From assembly GCF_030286555.1 (NCBI RefSeq), contig NZ_JASVWF010000004.1:248001-312000 (forward strand): a stretch of DNA of 64,000 bases, in the 5' to 3' direction. The translations under genes and the position numbers were made by a program. Each line of letters starts with the position of its first letter. Positions within the stretch are counted from its first letter, which is position 1. The DNA comes from Actinomycetospora termitidis. Its GTDB lineage: Bacteria; Actinomycetota; Actinomycetes; Mycobacteriales; Pseudonocardiaceae. Below, piece by piece: positions 39,612-48,063 of the stretch. A model generated the notes under the pieces. It saw nothing but the letters and a program-made list of their open reading frames with translations, did not search any database and was not told the origin of the DNA.

Positions 39612-42464
39612 ATGCGCTCTCCCGCCGAGGCCTACGCCGCAGCGCGCACGCGCGCGGCGCACCCCGAGCTCGGCAGCTTCGTCTCGTCCCTGAGCTTCGA
39701 GCTCGACGACTTCCAGCGGCGTTCGTGCCTCGCGCTGGAGGAGGGGCACGGTGTCCTGGTCTGCGCGCCCACCGGGGCGGGCAAGACCGTCGTCGGTGAG
39801 TTCGCCGTCCACCTCGCCCTCGCGCGGGGCCAGAAGTGCTTCTACACCACGCCGATCAAGGCGCTGTCGAACCAGAAGTACGCCGACCTGGCCGCCCGGC
39901 ACGGCGCGGACGCCGTCGGTCTGCTGACCGGCGACACCGCCGTCAACGGGTCCGCACCCGTCGTCGTGATGACGACCGAGGTGCTGCGCAACATGCTCTA
40001 CGCCGACGCCCCGGCGCTCGACGGCCTCGCCTACGTCGTCATGGACGAGGTGCACTACCTCGCCGACCGGTTCCGTGGGGCGGTGTGGGAGGAGGTCATC
40101 CTCCACCTGCCCGAGCACGTGCAGCTGGCGTCGCTCTCGGCGACGGTGTCCAACGCCGAGGAGTTCGGCGACTGGCTCGTCGAGGTCCGCGGCGACACCA
40201 CGGTCGTCGTCGACGAGACCCGCCCGGTGCCGCTGTGGCAGCACATGGTGGTCGGCTCCCGGATGTTCGACCTGTTCGCCGAGGAGCAGAAGGCCGGCGA
40301 CTCCCACAAGGTCACGGTCGACCCCACGCTCGCGAAGGCCGTCGCCGAGGTCGACCGGGACGGCGGGGGCTCCCGGCGCGGCCGCTCCGGCCCGCCTCCT
40401 CGACGCGGCCGCGACGGCCGTCGTCGGGACGACCGCGGGTCCGGTCCGGGCCGCAACGGCCGGTCCGGGTCGTCGTACCGGCCGCCGTCGCGGGTCGACG
40501 TCATCGAGCGCCTCGACGCCGCGGGGCTCCTGCCCGCGATCACGTTCATCTTCAGCCGCGCCGGGTGCGACGCGGCCGTGCTCCAGTGCGTGCGCTCGGG
40601 GCTGCGGCTCACCGACCGGGACGAGATCGAGCAGATCCGCACGGTGGTCGACCGGCGGTGCGCGGGCCTGCCCGACGCCGACCTGGACGTTCTGGGCTAC
40701 TGGGAGTGGCGCGAGGGCCTCGAGCGCGGCGTCGCGGCCCACCACGCGGGCATGCTCCCGGCGTTCAAGGAGACCGTGGAGGAGCTCTTCGTCCGCGGCC
40801 TGGTGCGGGCGGTGTTCGCCACGGAGACCCTCGCCCTGGGGATCAACATGCCGGCGCGCACCGTCGTGCTGGAGAAGCTCGTCAAGTACAACGGCGAGTC
40901 GCACGTCGAGCTCACCCCCGGCGAGTACACGCAGCTCACCGGGCGCGCGGGTCGGCGCGGCATCGACGTCGAGGGGCACGCGGTGGTGCTGTGGGCGCCG
41001 GGGATGGACCCGGCGCAGGTGGCGGGGCTCGCCTCGACGCGCACCTATCCGCTGCGCTCGTCGTTCCGGCCGGGCTACAACATGGCCGTCAACCTGGTCG
41101 ACCGGCTCGGGATCACCGAGGCGCGGGAGCTGCTGGAGCAGTCGTTCGCCCAGTTCCAGGCCGACCGGTCGGTGGTGCACCTCGCGAAGCGGGTGGAGCG
41201 CAACCGGGAGGCCCTGGAGGGCTACGCGGAGGCGATGGGGGGCGGCTCGACCTCCGACGACGCCGAGGGCGCCTCGGCCGAGGCCTTCGCCGAGTACATG
41301 GACCTGCGCCGCCGGCTCTCCGAGCGGGAGAAGCAGCTCGCGAAGCAGGGCCGGACGCAGCAGAAGGCGGAGGCGTCCGCGTCCCTGGAGGCCCTGGGCC
41401 GGGGTGACGTGATCGCGGTGCCGTCCGGGAAGCGGGCGGGCCTCGCCGTCGTGCTGGACCCGGGCGTGGACCGCTCGGGACGCGGGATGGAGCCCCGACC
41501 GCTCGTGCTCACCGAGGACCGGTGGGCCGGGCGGCTCTCGATCGCGGACTTCCCCGACCCGGTCTCCCCGCTGGGCTCCATGCGGCTGCCCAAGCGGGTG
41601 GACCACAAGGAGCCGCGGGTCCGTCGCGACCTGGCGAACGCGCTGCGCGAGACGGGGATCGAGGCTCCGGGCCGTTCCCGACGGCGGGGCGGGGCGGGTT
41701 CCGAGGACCCCGAGCTCGCGTCGCTGCGCCGGGCCGTGCGGTCGCACCCCTGCCACGGGCGGGCCGACCGCGAGGACCGCGCCCGCTGGGCCGAGCGGCA
41801 CGCCCGGCTCACCCGGGAGACCGAGCAGCTCGAGCAGCGCGTGCGCTCCACGACGCACTCGCTCGCGCGGACCTTCGACCGCATCCGCGGCCTGCTCACC
41901 GAGCGCGGCTATCTGCTCGGCGGCGCGGAGCGGGACCCGGACGAGGAGCTGACCCCGGCCGGGCACCGGCTGTCCCGGCTCTGGGGCGAGTCGGACCTGC
42001 TGGTGGCCGAGTGCCTGCGGCACGGGGTGTGGCTCGGGCTCGGCCCGGCCGACCTCGCCGCGGTCGCGTCGTCGCTGGTCTACGACTCGCGACGCGACGA
42101 CGGCGGCATCCCGCGGGTGCCCGACAGCGTCGAGACCGCGGTCGGGGAGACGGTGCAGATCTGGACCGACCTGGTCCACGACGAGCGCCGCCACCACCTC
42201 GACCGCACGCGCGAGCCGGACCTGGGCTTCGCCTGGCCGGTGTACCGATGGGCGCGCGGCGACGCGCTGTCCTCGGTGCTCTCGTCGGCCCGTTCCCACG
42301 GCACGGAGCTCTCGGCGGGCGACTTCGTGCGCTGGTGCCGGCAGGTGCTCGACCTGCTCGACCAGATCCGCGCGGTCTGCGGCGGGGAGGACCCGGTCGG
42401 CCGGGCGGCCGCGAACGCCGGGCGTGCGATCCGGCGGGGCGTGGTCGCGGTGGGGGAGAGCTGA
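39612..42464 (+). CDS. helY: SKI2-like DEAD/DEAH-box helicase HelY (Rv2092c-like)
   Basis: This 950-residue superfamily 2 helicase related to Ski2/Mtr4 has Walker A VCAPTGAGKTVVGEF (about 50), DExH motif VVMDEVHYLAD and LASLSATVSN. The second RecA domain has VFATETLALGINMPARTVV and TGRAGRRGID. Between them, around residues 250-300, is an Arg/Gly-rich insertion (GSRRGRSGPPPRRGRDGRRR). The C-terminal DSHCT-like region ends near 950. It probably remodels RNA or RNA-protein complexes; no partner is known. ATG 39612 after GGAGAGG is preferred over GTG 39606. One recurrent word lies at 41674-41688. Confidence 0.9.
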   Translation: MRSPAEAYAAARTRAAHPELGSFVSSLSFELDDFQRRSCLALEEGHGVLVCAPTGAGKTVVGEFAVHLALARGQKCFYTTPIKALSNQKYADLAARHGADAVGLLTGDTAVNGSAPVVVMTTEVLRNMLYADAPALDGLAYVVMDEVHYLADRFRGAVWEEVILHLPEHVQLASLSATVSNAEEFGDWLVEVRGDTTVVVDETRPVPLWQHMVVGSRMFDLFAEEQKAGDSHKVTVDPTLAKAVAEVDRDGGGSRRGRSGPPPRRGRDGRRRDDRGSGPGRNGRSGSSYRPPSRVDVIERLDAAGLLPAITFIFSRAGCDAAVLQCVRSGLRLTDRDEIEQIRTVVDRRCAGLPDADLDVLGYWEWREGLERGVAAHHAGMLPAFKETVEELFVRGLVRAVFATETLALGINMPARTVVLEKLVKYNGESHVELTPGEYTQLTGRAGRRGIDVEGHAVVLWAPGMDPAQVAGLASTRTYPLRSSFRPGYNMAVNLVDRLGITEARELLEQSFAQFQADRSVVHLAKRVERNREALEGYAEAMGGGSTSDDAEGASAEAFAEYMDLRRRLSEREKQLAKQGRTQQKAEASASLEALGRGDVIAVPSGKRAGLAVVLDPGVDRSGRGMEPRPLVLTEDRWAGRLSIADFPDPVSPLGSMRLPKRVDHKEPRVRRDLANALRETGIEAPGRSRRRGGAGSEDPELASLRRAVRSHPCHGRADREDRARWAERHARLTRETEQLEQRVRSTTHSLARTFDRIRGLLTERGYLLGGAERDPDEELTPAGHRLSRLWGESDLLVAECLRHGVWLGLGPADLAAVASSLVYDSRRDDGGIPRVPDSVETAVGETVQIWTDLVHDERRHHLDRTREPDLGFAWPVYRWARGDALSSVLSSARSHGTELSAGDFVRWCRQVLDLLDQIRAVCGGEDPVGRAAANAGRAIRRGVVAVGES

Positions 42465-42488
42465 CCGGACGCGCCTGCCCGTGAGATC

Positions 42489-43304
42489 GTGAGCGGCGTG
42501 GCGGACACGGCGGGGGAGGAGCCCACCCCGCGGTCGACCGCCCCGACGGAGTCTCCTGAGGCACCGAGCAACCCTCCTGCTGCCGGGTCGCCGTCCGACA
42601 GAGGGCCGTCGGACGAGGGCGTGGTGTCGTCGTCGGAACCGTCGTCCGGGGACACCGGGTCGGCCGAGGCTGCGACGCGTGAGCCGACCGGGGCCGCAGA
42701 GCCGGAGCCGGACGGCCCGTCCGAGCCCACCCCACCGTCGGGGACCGCCCGACCCACCGGGGTGCGGTGGTCGGAGACGCCGGCTCCCGCGCGCGACGAC
42801 GACGCCACGCCGCCGTCCGGCATCGCCACTCCCGGCGTGCCGATGCGGACCACCGGACCGGCTCCGGTGCCCTCACCGGGTGCCGCCTGGGCCGCGCCCG
42901 GGTTCGCGCCGGCCACCCGCTCGGACACGATGCCCGGCTGGGCGCCTCCGCCGCGGCCGCCCGCGGACCCGGCCCGTCGTCGCCGGGTCCGCCGGGTCCT
43001 CCTCGCGGTGCTGCTCGGCCTCGTCGTCGTCGCCGCCGTGGTGGTCGCCCTCCTGGCGTTCCTCGTCGGGCCGCGGTTCGCGCGCTACGACGTGCTGGAC
43101 CGGGCGGCCGTGGAGCGCGGGGTCGTTGAGGTCGTGACGCGGGACTGGAAGCGCCAGGCGACCGGCGTCGCCTGCCCGGACGACGTCCGGGTCCGCCCGG
43201 GGGCGACCTTCGAGTGCACCGGCACCGTGGACGGTCGGCCCGTCCGCATCCCGGTCGACGTCGTCGACGAGAACGGCACCTACGAGGTCGGCCAACCCCG
43301 CTAG
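42489..43304 (+). CDS. DUF4333 domain membrane-anchored protein
   Basis: This 271-residue protein has a long disordered cytoplasmic half rich in Pro/Ser/Glu/Thr (1-160), then RRRRVRR and one transmembrane helix (VLLAVLLGLVVVAAVVVALLAFLV). The C-terminal extracellular DUF4333 domain is about 85 residues, with the paired Cys of VACPDDVRVRPGATFECTGTVDG, likely a disulfide. Function unknown; related domains occur in mycobacterial cell-envelope proteins. GTG 42489 or GTG 42498 may start it. It follows the helicase by 24 nt. Confidence 0.8.
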   Translation: MSGVADTAGEEPTPRSTAPTESPEAPSNPPAAGSPSDRGPSDEGVVSSSEPSSGDTGSAEAATREPTGAAEPEPDGPSEPTPPSGTARPTGVRWSETPAPARDDDATPPSGIATPGVPMRTTGPAPVPSPGAAWAAPGFAPATRSDTMPGWAPPPRPPADPARRRRVRRVLLAVLLGLVVVAAVVVALLAFLVGPRFARYDVLDRAAVERGVVEVVTRDWKRQATGVACPDDVRVRPGATFECTGTVDGRPVRIPVDVVDENGTYEVGQPR

Positions 43305-43317
43305 CCTCTGCCCCGGC

Positions 43318-43383
43318 CATGATCAGCGAGCCTTCAGGGCGGCCGGAGCGTCCCCGGATCGCCGAGGGTGCTCGATGATCATG
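43318..43383. repeat. Long-loop inverted repeat between DUF4333 and MmcQ genes
   Basis: CATGATCAGCGAGC (43318-43331) and GCTCGATGATCATG (43370-43383) match as inverted arms at 13 of 14 positions, around a 38-nt GC-rich loop. It lies after the DUF4333 stop and before the MmcQ promoter. It could be a terminator, a regulator site or a small repeat element. Confidence 0.5.
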
Positions 43384-43428
43384 CTGCGGCATGGGCGGTC
43401 GGGCCGACCCGCGCTACCGTCCTCGACC

Positions 43429-43821
43429 ATGGCGACCTGGGACGACGTGCGGCGGCACGCCCTCGCGCTGCCCGAGGTCGAGGAGCTCCCGACCTTCGGT
43501 GGAGCGTCCTCCTGGAAGGTGAAGAAGAAGCTGTTCGTCTGGGAGCGGCCGCTGCGCAGGGGCGACCTCGCCGACCTGGGCTGGTCGGAGCAGCCGGGTC
43601 CGGTCCTCGGGGCGCGCGTGCCCGACCTCGGTGCCAAGGAGGCGCTCGTCGCCGAGGAGAGCGGGTTCTACTTCACGACGCCGCACTTCGACGGCCACGC
43701 CAGCGTGCTCGTCCACCTCGACGCCGTGCCCGACGACGAGCTCGCCGAGCTGGTCACGGAGGCCTGGTACGCCGCGGCGCCCGCGATGGTGCTGCGCCGA
43801 CACCCGCGCGACCCGGCCTGA
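43429..43821 (+). CDS. MmcQ/YjbR family DNA-binding-like protein
   Basis: A 130-residue protein of the MmcQ/YjbR (CyaY-like fold) family. It opens with TWDDVRRHALALPEVEE and contains SSWKVKKKLFVWERPLR and the C-terminal LVTEAWYAAAPAMVLRRH. Members are small alpha/beta proteins of unclear role. ATG 43429 follows TACCGT (43415-43420) by 8 nt, so it is probably leaderless. It converges on the exonuclease gene across a hairpin. Confidence 0.82.
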   Translation: MATWDDVRRHALALPEVEELPTFGGASSWKVKKKLFVWERPLRRGDLADLGWSEQPGPVLGARVPDLGAKEALVAEESGFYFTTPHFDGHASVLVHLDAVPDDELAELVTEAWYAAAPAMVLRRHPRDPA

Positions 43822-43828
43822 CCCGCGC

Positions 43829-43884
43829 CGAGAAGCACACCAGGCACCTCGCGACGCCGCGGAAGGTGCCTCACGTACCTCTCG
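43829..43884. terminator. Hairpin terminator, copy 1 of a repeated element
   Basis: CGAGAAGCACACCAGGCACC pairs with GGTGCCTCACGTACCTCTCG around a GC-rich loop. It separates convergent MmcQ and exonuclease genes. A closely similar hairpin recurs at 61894-61951. Confidence 0.65.
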
Positions 43885-44874
43885 TCAGGCGTCCTGCCCC
43901 GCGAGGGCGGCCGTCAGCCGGTCGACCGACCCGGTGAGGCTCCAGCGCTCCGCGAGGGCGGCCAGTGCGTCGGGGTCCGCCGCCTCGTGCGGCAGCGTCC
44001 GCGCGGAGCCGGTCCAGTCGATCGGAGCGTCCTTCGCGACGAGCACGACCTCGGGCGCCACCGTGAGGTACTGCGCCGCCTTGACGAGCTTGGTGCGCAC
44101 CGCCGCGGAGAGCCGGGGATCGCCGCCCTCGACGACGGCGCCGATGAGGTCGGCCCAGGAGTCGAACTTGGACACCACCTGAGCGGCGGTCTTCTCGCCG
44201 ACCCCGGGCACGCCCGGGAGGCCGTCGGAGGGATCGCCGCGCATCATGGCCATCTCGGCGTAGCCGTCGCCGGCCCGGGCGACCGGGACGCCGTAGCGGG
44301 CCGCGACCTCCTCCGGCCCGTAGACCTCGTACTTCGACACCCCGCGGGCGATGTAGACGATCCGTACCGGGGTGGGCTCGTCGCGCACCAGCTGGAGGAG
44401 GTCCCGGTCGCCGGACACCACCTCGACCGCCGACGTCGCCTCCTGGCTCGCGAGCGTGCCGATCACGTCGTCGGCCTCGAAGCCCTCCGCACCTGCCGTC
44501 GGGATGCCGGCGGCCGCGAGGACGTCGAGGATGATCGGGACCTGCACGCCGAGCTCCGCGGGCGCGGCCTCGGCGTCCGGCCCGCCGCCCACGGTGGGGT
44601 CCGACGGGTCGATGCCCGACGAGGTGTCGACGCGATGTGCCTTGTACGACGGCAGCGCCCGGACCCGGAAGGCCGGGCGCCAGTCGCGGTCGAGGCAGGC
44701 GACCACGCGGGAGGGCTGCCGGGCCCGCACCAGCCGGGCGACCATGTCGCAGAAGCCCCGGACGGCGTTGACGGGCGTGCCGTCGTCCGCGGTCAACGAC
44801 GACGGCACCCCGTAGAACGCCCGGAACCACAGGCTCGCCGAGTCCAGGAGCAGCACCGGCCCGTCACTGTTCAT
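43885..44874 (-). CDS. 5'-3' exonuclease (FEN/PolA N-terminal-like, Rv2090)
   Basis: This 329-residue flap-endonuclease-family nuclease resembles the 5' nuclease domain of DNA polymerase I. Acidic metal-binding residues are visible in LLLDSASLWFRAFYG, VACLDRDWRPAFR, AEGFEADDVIGTLA and EVVSGDRDLLQLV. The helix-hairpin-helix DNA-binding part holds GDPSDGLPGVPGVGEKTAAQVV. It probably trims RNA primers or flaps. ATG 44874 is chosen; its start lies within the end of the DUF2339 gene (11-bp overlap), so it is coupled. Confidence 0.88.
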   Translation of the reverse strand: MNSDGPVLLLDSASLWFRAFYGVPSSLTADDGTPVNAVRGFCDMVARLVRARQPSRVVACLDRDWRPAFRVRALPSYKAHRVDTSSGIDPSDPTVGGGPDAEAAPAELGVQVPIILDVLAAAGIPTAGAEGFEADDVIGTLASQEATSAVEVVSGDRDLLQLVRDEPTPVRIVYIARGVSKYEVYGPEEVAARYGVPVARAGDGYAEMAMMRGDPSDGLPGVPGVGEKTAAQVVSKFDSWADLIGAVVEGGDPRLSAAVRTKLVKAAQYLTVAPEVVLVAKDAPIDWTGSARTLPHEAADPDALAALAERWSLTGSVDRLTAALAGQDA

Positions 44875-46888
44875 GGATCGAGCTCCGCTGCGCTCCGTCT
44901 CCGCCATGGCTCGCAAGAGTGCCAGGCTCCTCCTCGGCGCCCGCCTGCGACACCAGTCGGGCGTACCGCGTCCCCGCCACGAGCAGGACCAGCCCGGCGC
45001 CGAGGAACACCGCCACGCGGGCCAGCCCGTCGAGGGCGGTGAGGTCGAAGAGGATCAGCTTGGCGACGGCGGCGACCACGAGGACCCCGCCCAGCACGCG
45101 CGGCAGGGAGGACGCCACGCCACGCACGAGCAGCACCAGCGCGAGCGCGGTCCACGAGATCGTGACGAGGACGTGCCCGACGAGGAAGCCGTCGCGCGTG
45201 GGCGACACGGCGAGGGCGAGGGTCACCACGACCCCCGCGGCCCCGTACAGCCCGGCCAGGCCGAACGCCCCGACGATCACCGCCGTGCGGTCCCGACCGT
45301 GCAGCAGGCCGGCGCCGGCGATCGCGTGCAGCAGGGTCCCCGCCGCCGCGGCGAGCAGCACCCCGACGACGGCCATCGCGAGCAGCGTCCCGGTGGATCG
45401 CACGTCGCCGTCGACCACGACGTCGACCGGGAGGTCCCGCACCAGCGCGACGATCCCGCCGACCACCCCGAACACGCCGGCCACGACGAGCAGGTCGGTC
45501 CGGGCGGTCCGCCGGGCGAGGACGGCCAGCACGACCGCGAGCGCGAGCAGGGTGCCGCCCTGGGCCACGCCGGTGAGCGCGAGCGGCACCGCCTGCAGCG
45601 CGACGACGGCGGCCGCCGCGATCACCACCGTGACCAGCGCGGGCGTCGCCGGGACCCGGCGGGCGCCGCGCTCGAACACGACGCCGACGCCGAGCAGCAC
45701 GAGCACCGCGACGACGTCGAGGACCGCACCCCAGGGCCGGGCGAGCGTCGCGGCGATCCCCAGCAGCGGGAGGACCGGCGCGGCGAGGGCGACCCCGGCG
45801 ACGACGGTGCTGGTCCGCTCCCGGTCGGAGGCCGCGACCAGCACCAGTGCCGCGAGGGCCCCGACGACGAGCAGCACCGCGACCGCTCCGGCCGTCTGCA
45901 GCGCCTCCGCGCCCGTCGGCCCCGAGCGGAGCGTCACCGACGCCGCGACGACGGCCGCGCCGAGCGAAGCCGCGACGACCGCGACCGCGACGAGGGCGGG
46001 CCACGTCCGCCGGGCCGCGACCGGGAGGACCGCCGCGAGCACGACGACGAGCAGGACCACCAGGAACGGCGAGGCGCGGTCCAGGACCGACGGGACGAGT
46101 ACGTCGACGCCGACGACGACCCCGAGGGCGAGCCCCCACCGGCGCCAGCGGTCGGCCAGCGCGAGCCCGCCGGCGGCGACCGCGAGGGCGAGCACGACGG
46201 CGACGGCCGGCGGCAGGAGGTCGTAGAGCGAGGCGGCCGCGGCCACGGTCAGGTAGAGCGCGGTGATCCCCGTGGCCGCGAGGGTGACCGGACCCGGGTC
46301 GGCGGTGGCGCCGTCGCCGCCCCGGCGCCGCTGCAGCACGAGTCCGGCGCCGACGAGGCCGAGGCCCACCAGGCCGCCGAGGCCGACCCGCGCCTCGGGC
46401 CCGAACCAGCCGCGCGAGGCGGCGAGGACGAGCAGCAGGACGATGCCCAGCAGCGTCACCCCGGCTCCGGTGACGGCGAGCAGCCGGGCGCCGGTCAGGC
46501 GCGGGAGTCGCATCGGGGGCCGGGTGGGCGCCGCGGGTGCGTCGGACGGCCGACGCCAGGGCGCCGCCGGTGGCCAGGACCATCCCGGACCGGGTGCGCC
46601 GAGGCCGGCGGGTGCGACGGTGCCGGGCGCCGGGGTGGGGCGCTCCGGCTGCGGGCCGGCCGGCGCGCCGGGTGACCAGGGCCGGAAGCCCGGGGGAGGC
46701 CCGCCGGGTGGCGTCGGCACCGGGCCCGTCCCGACGGGCGAGTGCGTCGCGGGGCCGACCTCACCCGTCGTCGGGACGGGGGAGCGGAGCGCCCCGAGGT
46801 CGGAGCGGACCCGGGAGAGCCGGGCCCCCAGGTCGGCGAGCTCGCCGTCGAGGCGGTCCAGCAGGGCGGTGTGGTCGGCCGAGGTCAT
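44864..46888 (-). CDS. DUF2339 polytopic membrane protein
   Basis: A 674-residue protein with a short N-terminal coiled-coil-like region (LLDRLDGELADLGARLSRVRSDLGAL), a Pro/Gly-rich segment (45-125) and then about 18-20 closely spaced hydrophobic helices up to the C-terminus. Charged loops between helices are very short. This layout fits the DUF2339 family, whose function is unknown. ATG 46888 is preferred over GTG 46897. It is divergent from the peptidase gene and overlaps the exonuclease gene. Confidence 0.8.
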   Translation of the reverse strand: MTSADHTALLDRLDGELADLGARLSRVRSDLGALRSPVPTTGEVGPATHSPVGTGPVPTPPGGPPPGFRPWSPGAPAGPQPERPTPAPGTVAPAGLGAPGPGWSWPPAAPWRRPSDAPAAPTRPPMRLPRLTGARLLAVTGAGVTLLGIVLLLVLAASRGWFGPEARVGLGGLVGLGLVGAGLVLQRRRGGDGATADPGPVTLAATGITALYLTVAAAASLYDLLPPAVAVVLALAVAAGGLALADRWRRWGLALGVVVGVDVLVPSVLDRASPFLVVLLVVVLAAVLPVAARRTWPALVAVAVVAASLGAAVVAASVTLRSGPTGAEALQTAGAVAVLLVVGALAALVLVAASDRERTSTVVAGVALAAPVLPLLGIAATLARPWGAVLDVVAVLVLLGVGVVFERGARRVPATPALVTVVIAAAAVVALQAVPLALTGVAQGGTLLALAVVLAVLARRTARTDLLVVAGVFGVVGGIVALVRDLPVDVVVDGDVRSTGTLLAMAVVGVLLAAAAGTLLHAIAGAGLLHGRDRTAVIVGAFGLAGLYGAAGVVVTLALAVSPTRDGFLVGHVLVTISWTALALVLLVRGVASSLPRVLGGVLVVAAVAKLILFDLTALDGLARVAVFLGAGLVLLVAGTRYARLVSQAGAEEEPGTLASHGGDGAQRSSIHEQ

Positions 46889-46937
46889 GGCGCACACCCT
46901 GCCGCGAGGGCGTGTGACCGGGGAGGGGACAACTACC

Positions 46938-46943
46938 TAAGGT
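46938..46943 (+). promoter_or_regulatory. -10 box TAAGGT of the peptidase gene
   Basis: TAAGGT ends 7 nt before ATG 46951, in a 62-nt divergent region, indicating a leaderless transcript. Confidence 0.45.
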
Positions 46944-46950
46944 GGTTCGC

Positions 46951-48063
46951 ATGGGGTCCTCGCTCGCCGACCAGGTCACCGCCCGCCTCGACCGTGCCCG
47001 GAGGCTGGCCGCGGACGCCGGGGTCGACGCCCTCGTCGTCACGCCCGGCCCGGACCTGCAGTACCTCGCCGGGGTCGTGAAGCACTCCCACGAGCGGCTG
47101 TCCGCGCTGGTGCTGCCCACGCAGGACGAGGCGGCCTTCGTCGTCCCGCGCCTCGAGCGGCCCGGGCTCGACGGCAGCGGCGTGGACCAGGCCGGAATCC
47201 GCGTGATCGACTGGGTGGACGGCGAGGACCCGCACGGCCTCGTCGCGGCGTGCCTGGACGGCGTCAAGCGGGTCGCGGTCGCCTCGGACATGCCCGCACT
47301 GCACGTCCTGGGCCTCCGGGACGCGCTGCCGCTGGCCACCCAGGAGCTCGCGACGCCGGTGCTGCGCGAGCTGCGGATGCGCAAGGACCCCGCGGAGGTC
47401 GACCACCTGCGCCGGGCGGGCGCCGCCATCGACGAGGTCCACGAGCAGGTCCCGGGACTGCTGCGGGCCGGGCGCACCGAGGCCGAGGTGGGCGCGGACA
47501 TCACCGCGGCCATCGTCGCAGCCGGGCACGCCGAGGCCGCGTTCGTGATCGTCGGCTCCGGGCCGAACGGCGCGAGCCCGCACCACGAGCTCTCCGACCG
47601 CGTGATCGAGACCGGCGACGTCGTCGTGGTCGACATCGGCGGCCCGCTGCCCGAGGGCTACAACTCCGACTGCACCCGCACCTACGTCGTCGGCGGCGCG
47701 ACCGACGAGATCGTCGAGGTCTACGCCGTCCTGCAGCGTGCGCAGGCCGCCGCGGTGGCCGCCGCGACGCCGGGCGTGACCGCGGAGAGCGTCGACGAGG
47801 CGGCCCGGGCGATCATCCGCGACGCCGGGTACGGCGAGTACTTCGTGCACCGCACCGGACACGGCATCGGGCTCGAGGTCCACGAGGAGCCCTACATCGT
47901 CGCCGGGAACACCCTGGCGCTCGAGCCCGGCATGGCGTTCTCGATCGAGCCCGGCATCTACTTCCCGGGCCGCTGGGGCGCCCGGATCGAGGACATCGTC
48001 GTCGTCACCGAGGACGGGTGCGAGGCGGTCAACACCCGCCCCCACGAGCTGCTCTCGTGCTGA
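46951..48063 (+). CDS. M24 family Xaa-Pro peptidase (Rv2089c/PepQ-like)
   Basis: This 370-residue creatinase/prolidase-type metallopeptidase has an N-terminal creatinase-like domain (about 1-130) and a pita-bread catalytic domain. The five metal ligands are visible: Asp in VVVDIGGP, Asp in YNSDCTRTYVV, His in HRTGHGIGLEVHE, Glu in MAFSIEPGIY and Glu in ARIEDIVVV. It probably cleaves dipeptides or N-terminal residues before proline in the cytoplasm. It corresponds to pepE (Rv2089c) in position. Its stop overlaps the lnt GTG. Confidence 0.88.
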   Translation: MGSSLADQVTARLDRARRLAADAGVDALVVTPGPDLQYLAGVVKHSHERLSALVLPTQDEAAFVVPRLERPGLDGSGVDQAGIRVIDWVDGEDPHGLVAACLDGVKRVAVASDMPALHVLGLRDALPLATQELATPVLRELRMRKDPAEVDHLRRAGAAIDEVHEQVPGLLRAGRTEAEVGADITAAIVAAGHAEAAFVIVGSGPNGASPHHELSDRVIETGDVVVVDIGGPLPEGYNSDCTRTYVVGGATDEIVEVYAVLQRAQAAAVAAATPGVTAESVDEAARAIIRDAGYGEYFVHRTGHGIGLEVHEEPYIVAGNTLALEPGMAFSIEPGIYFPGRWGARIEDIVVVTEDGCEAVNTRPHELLSC

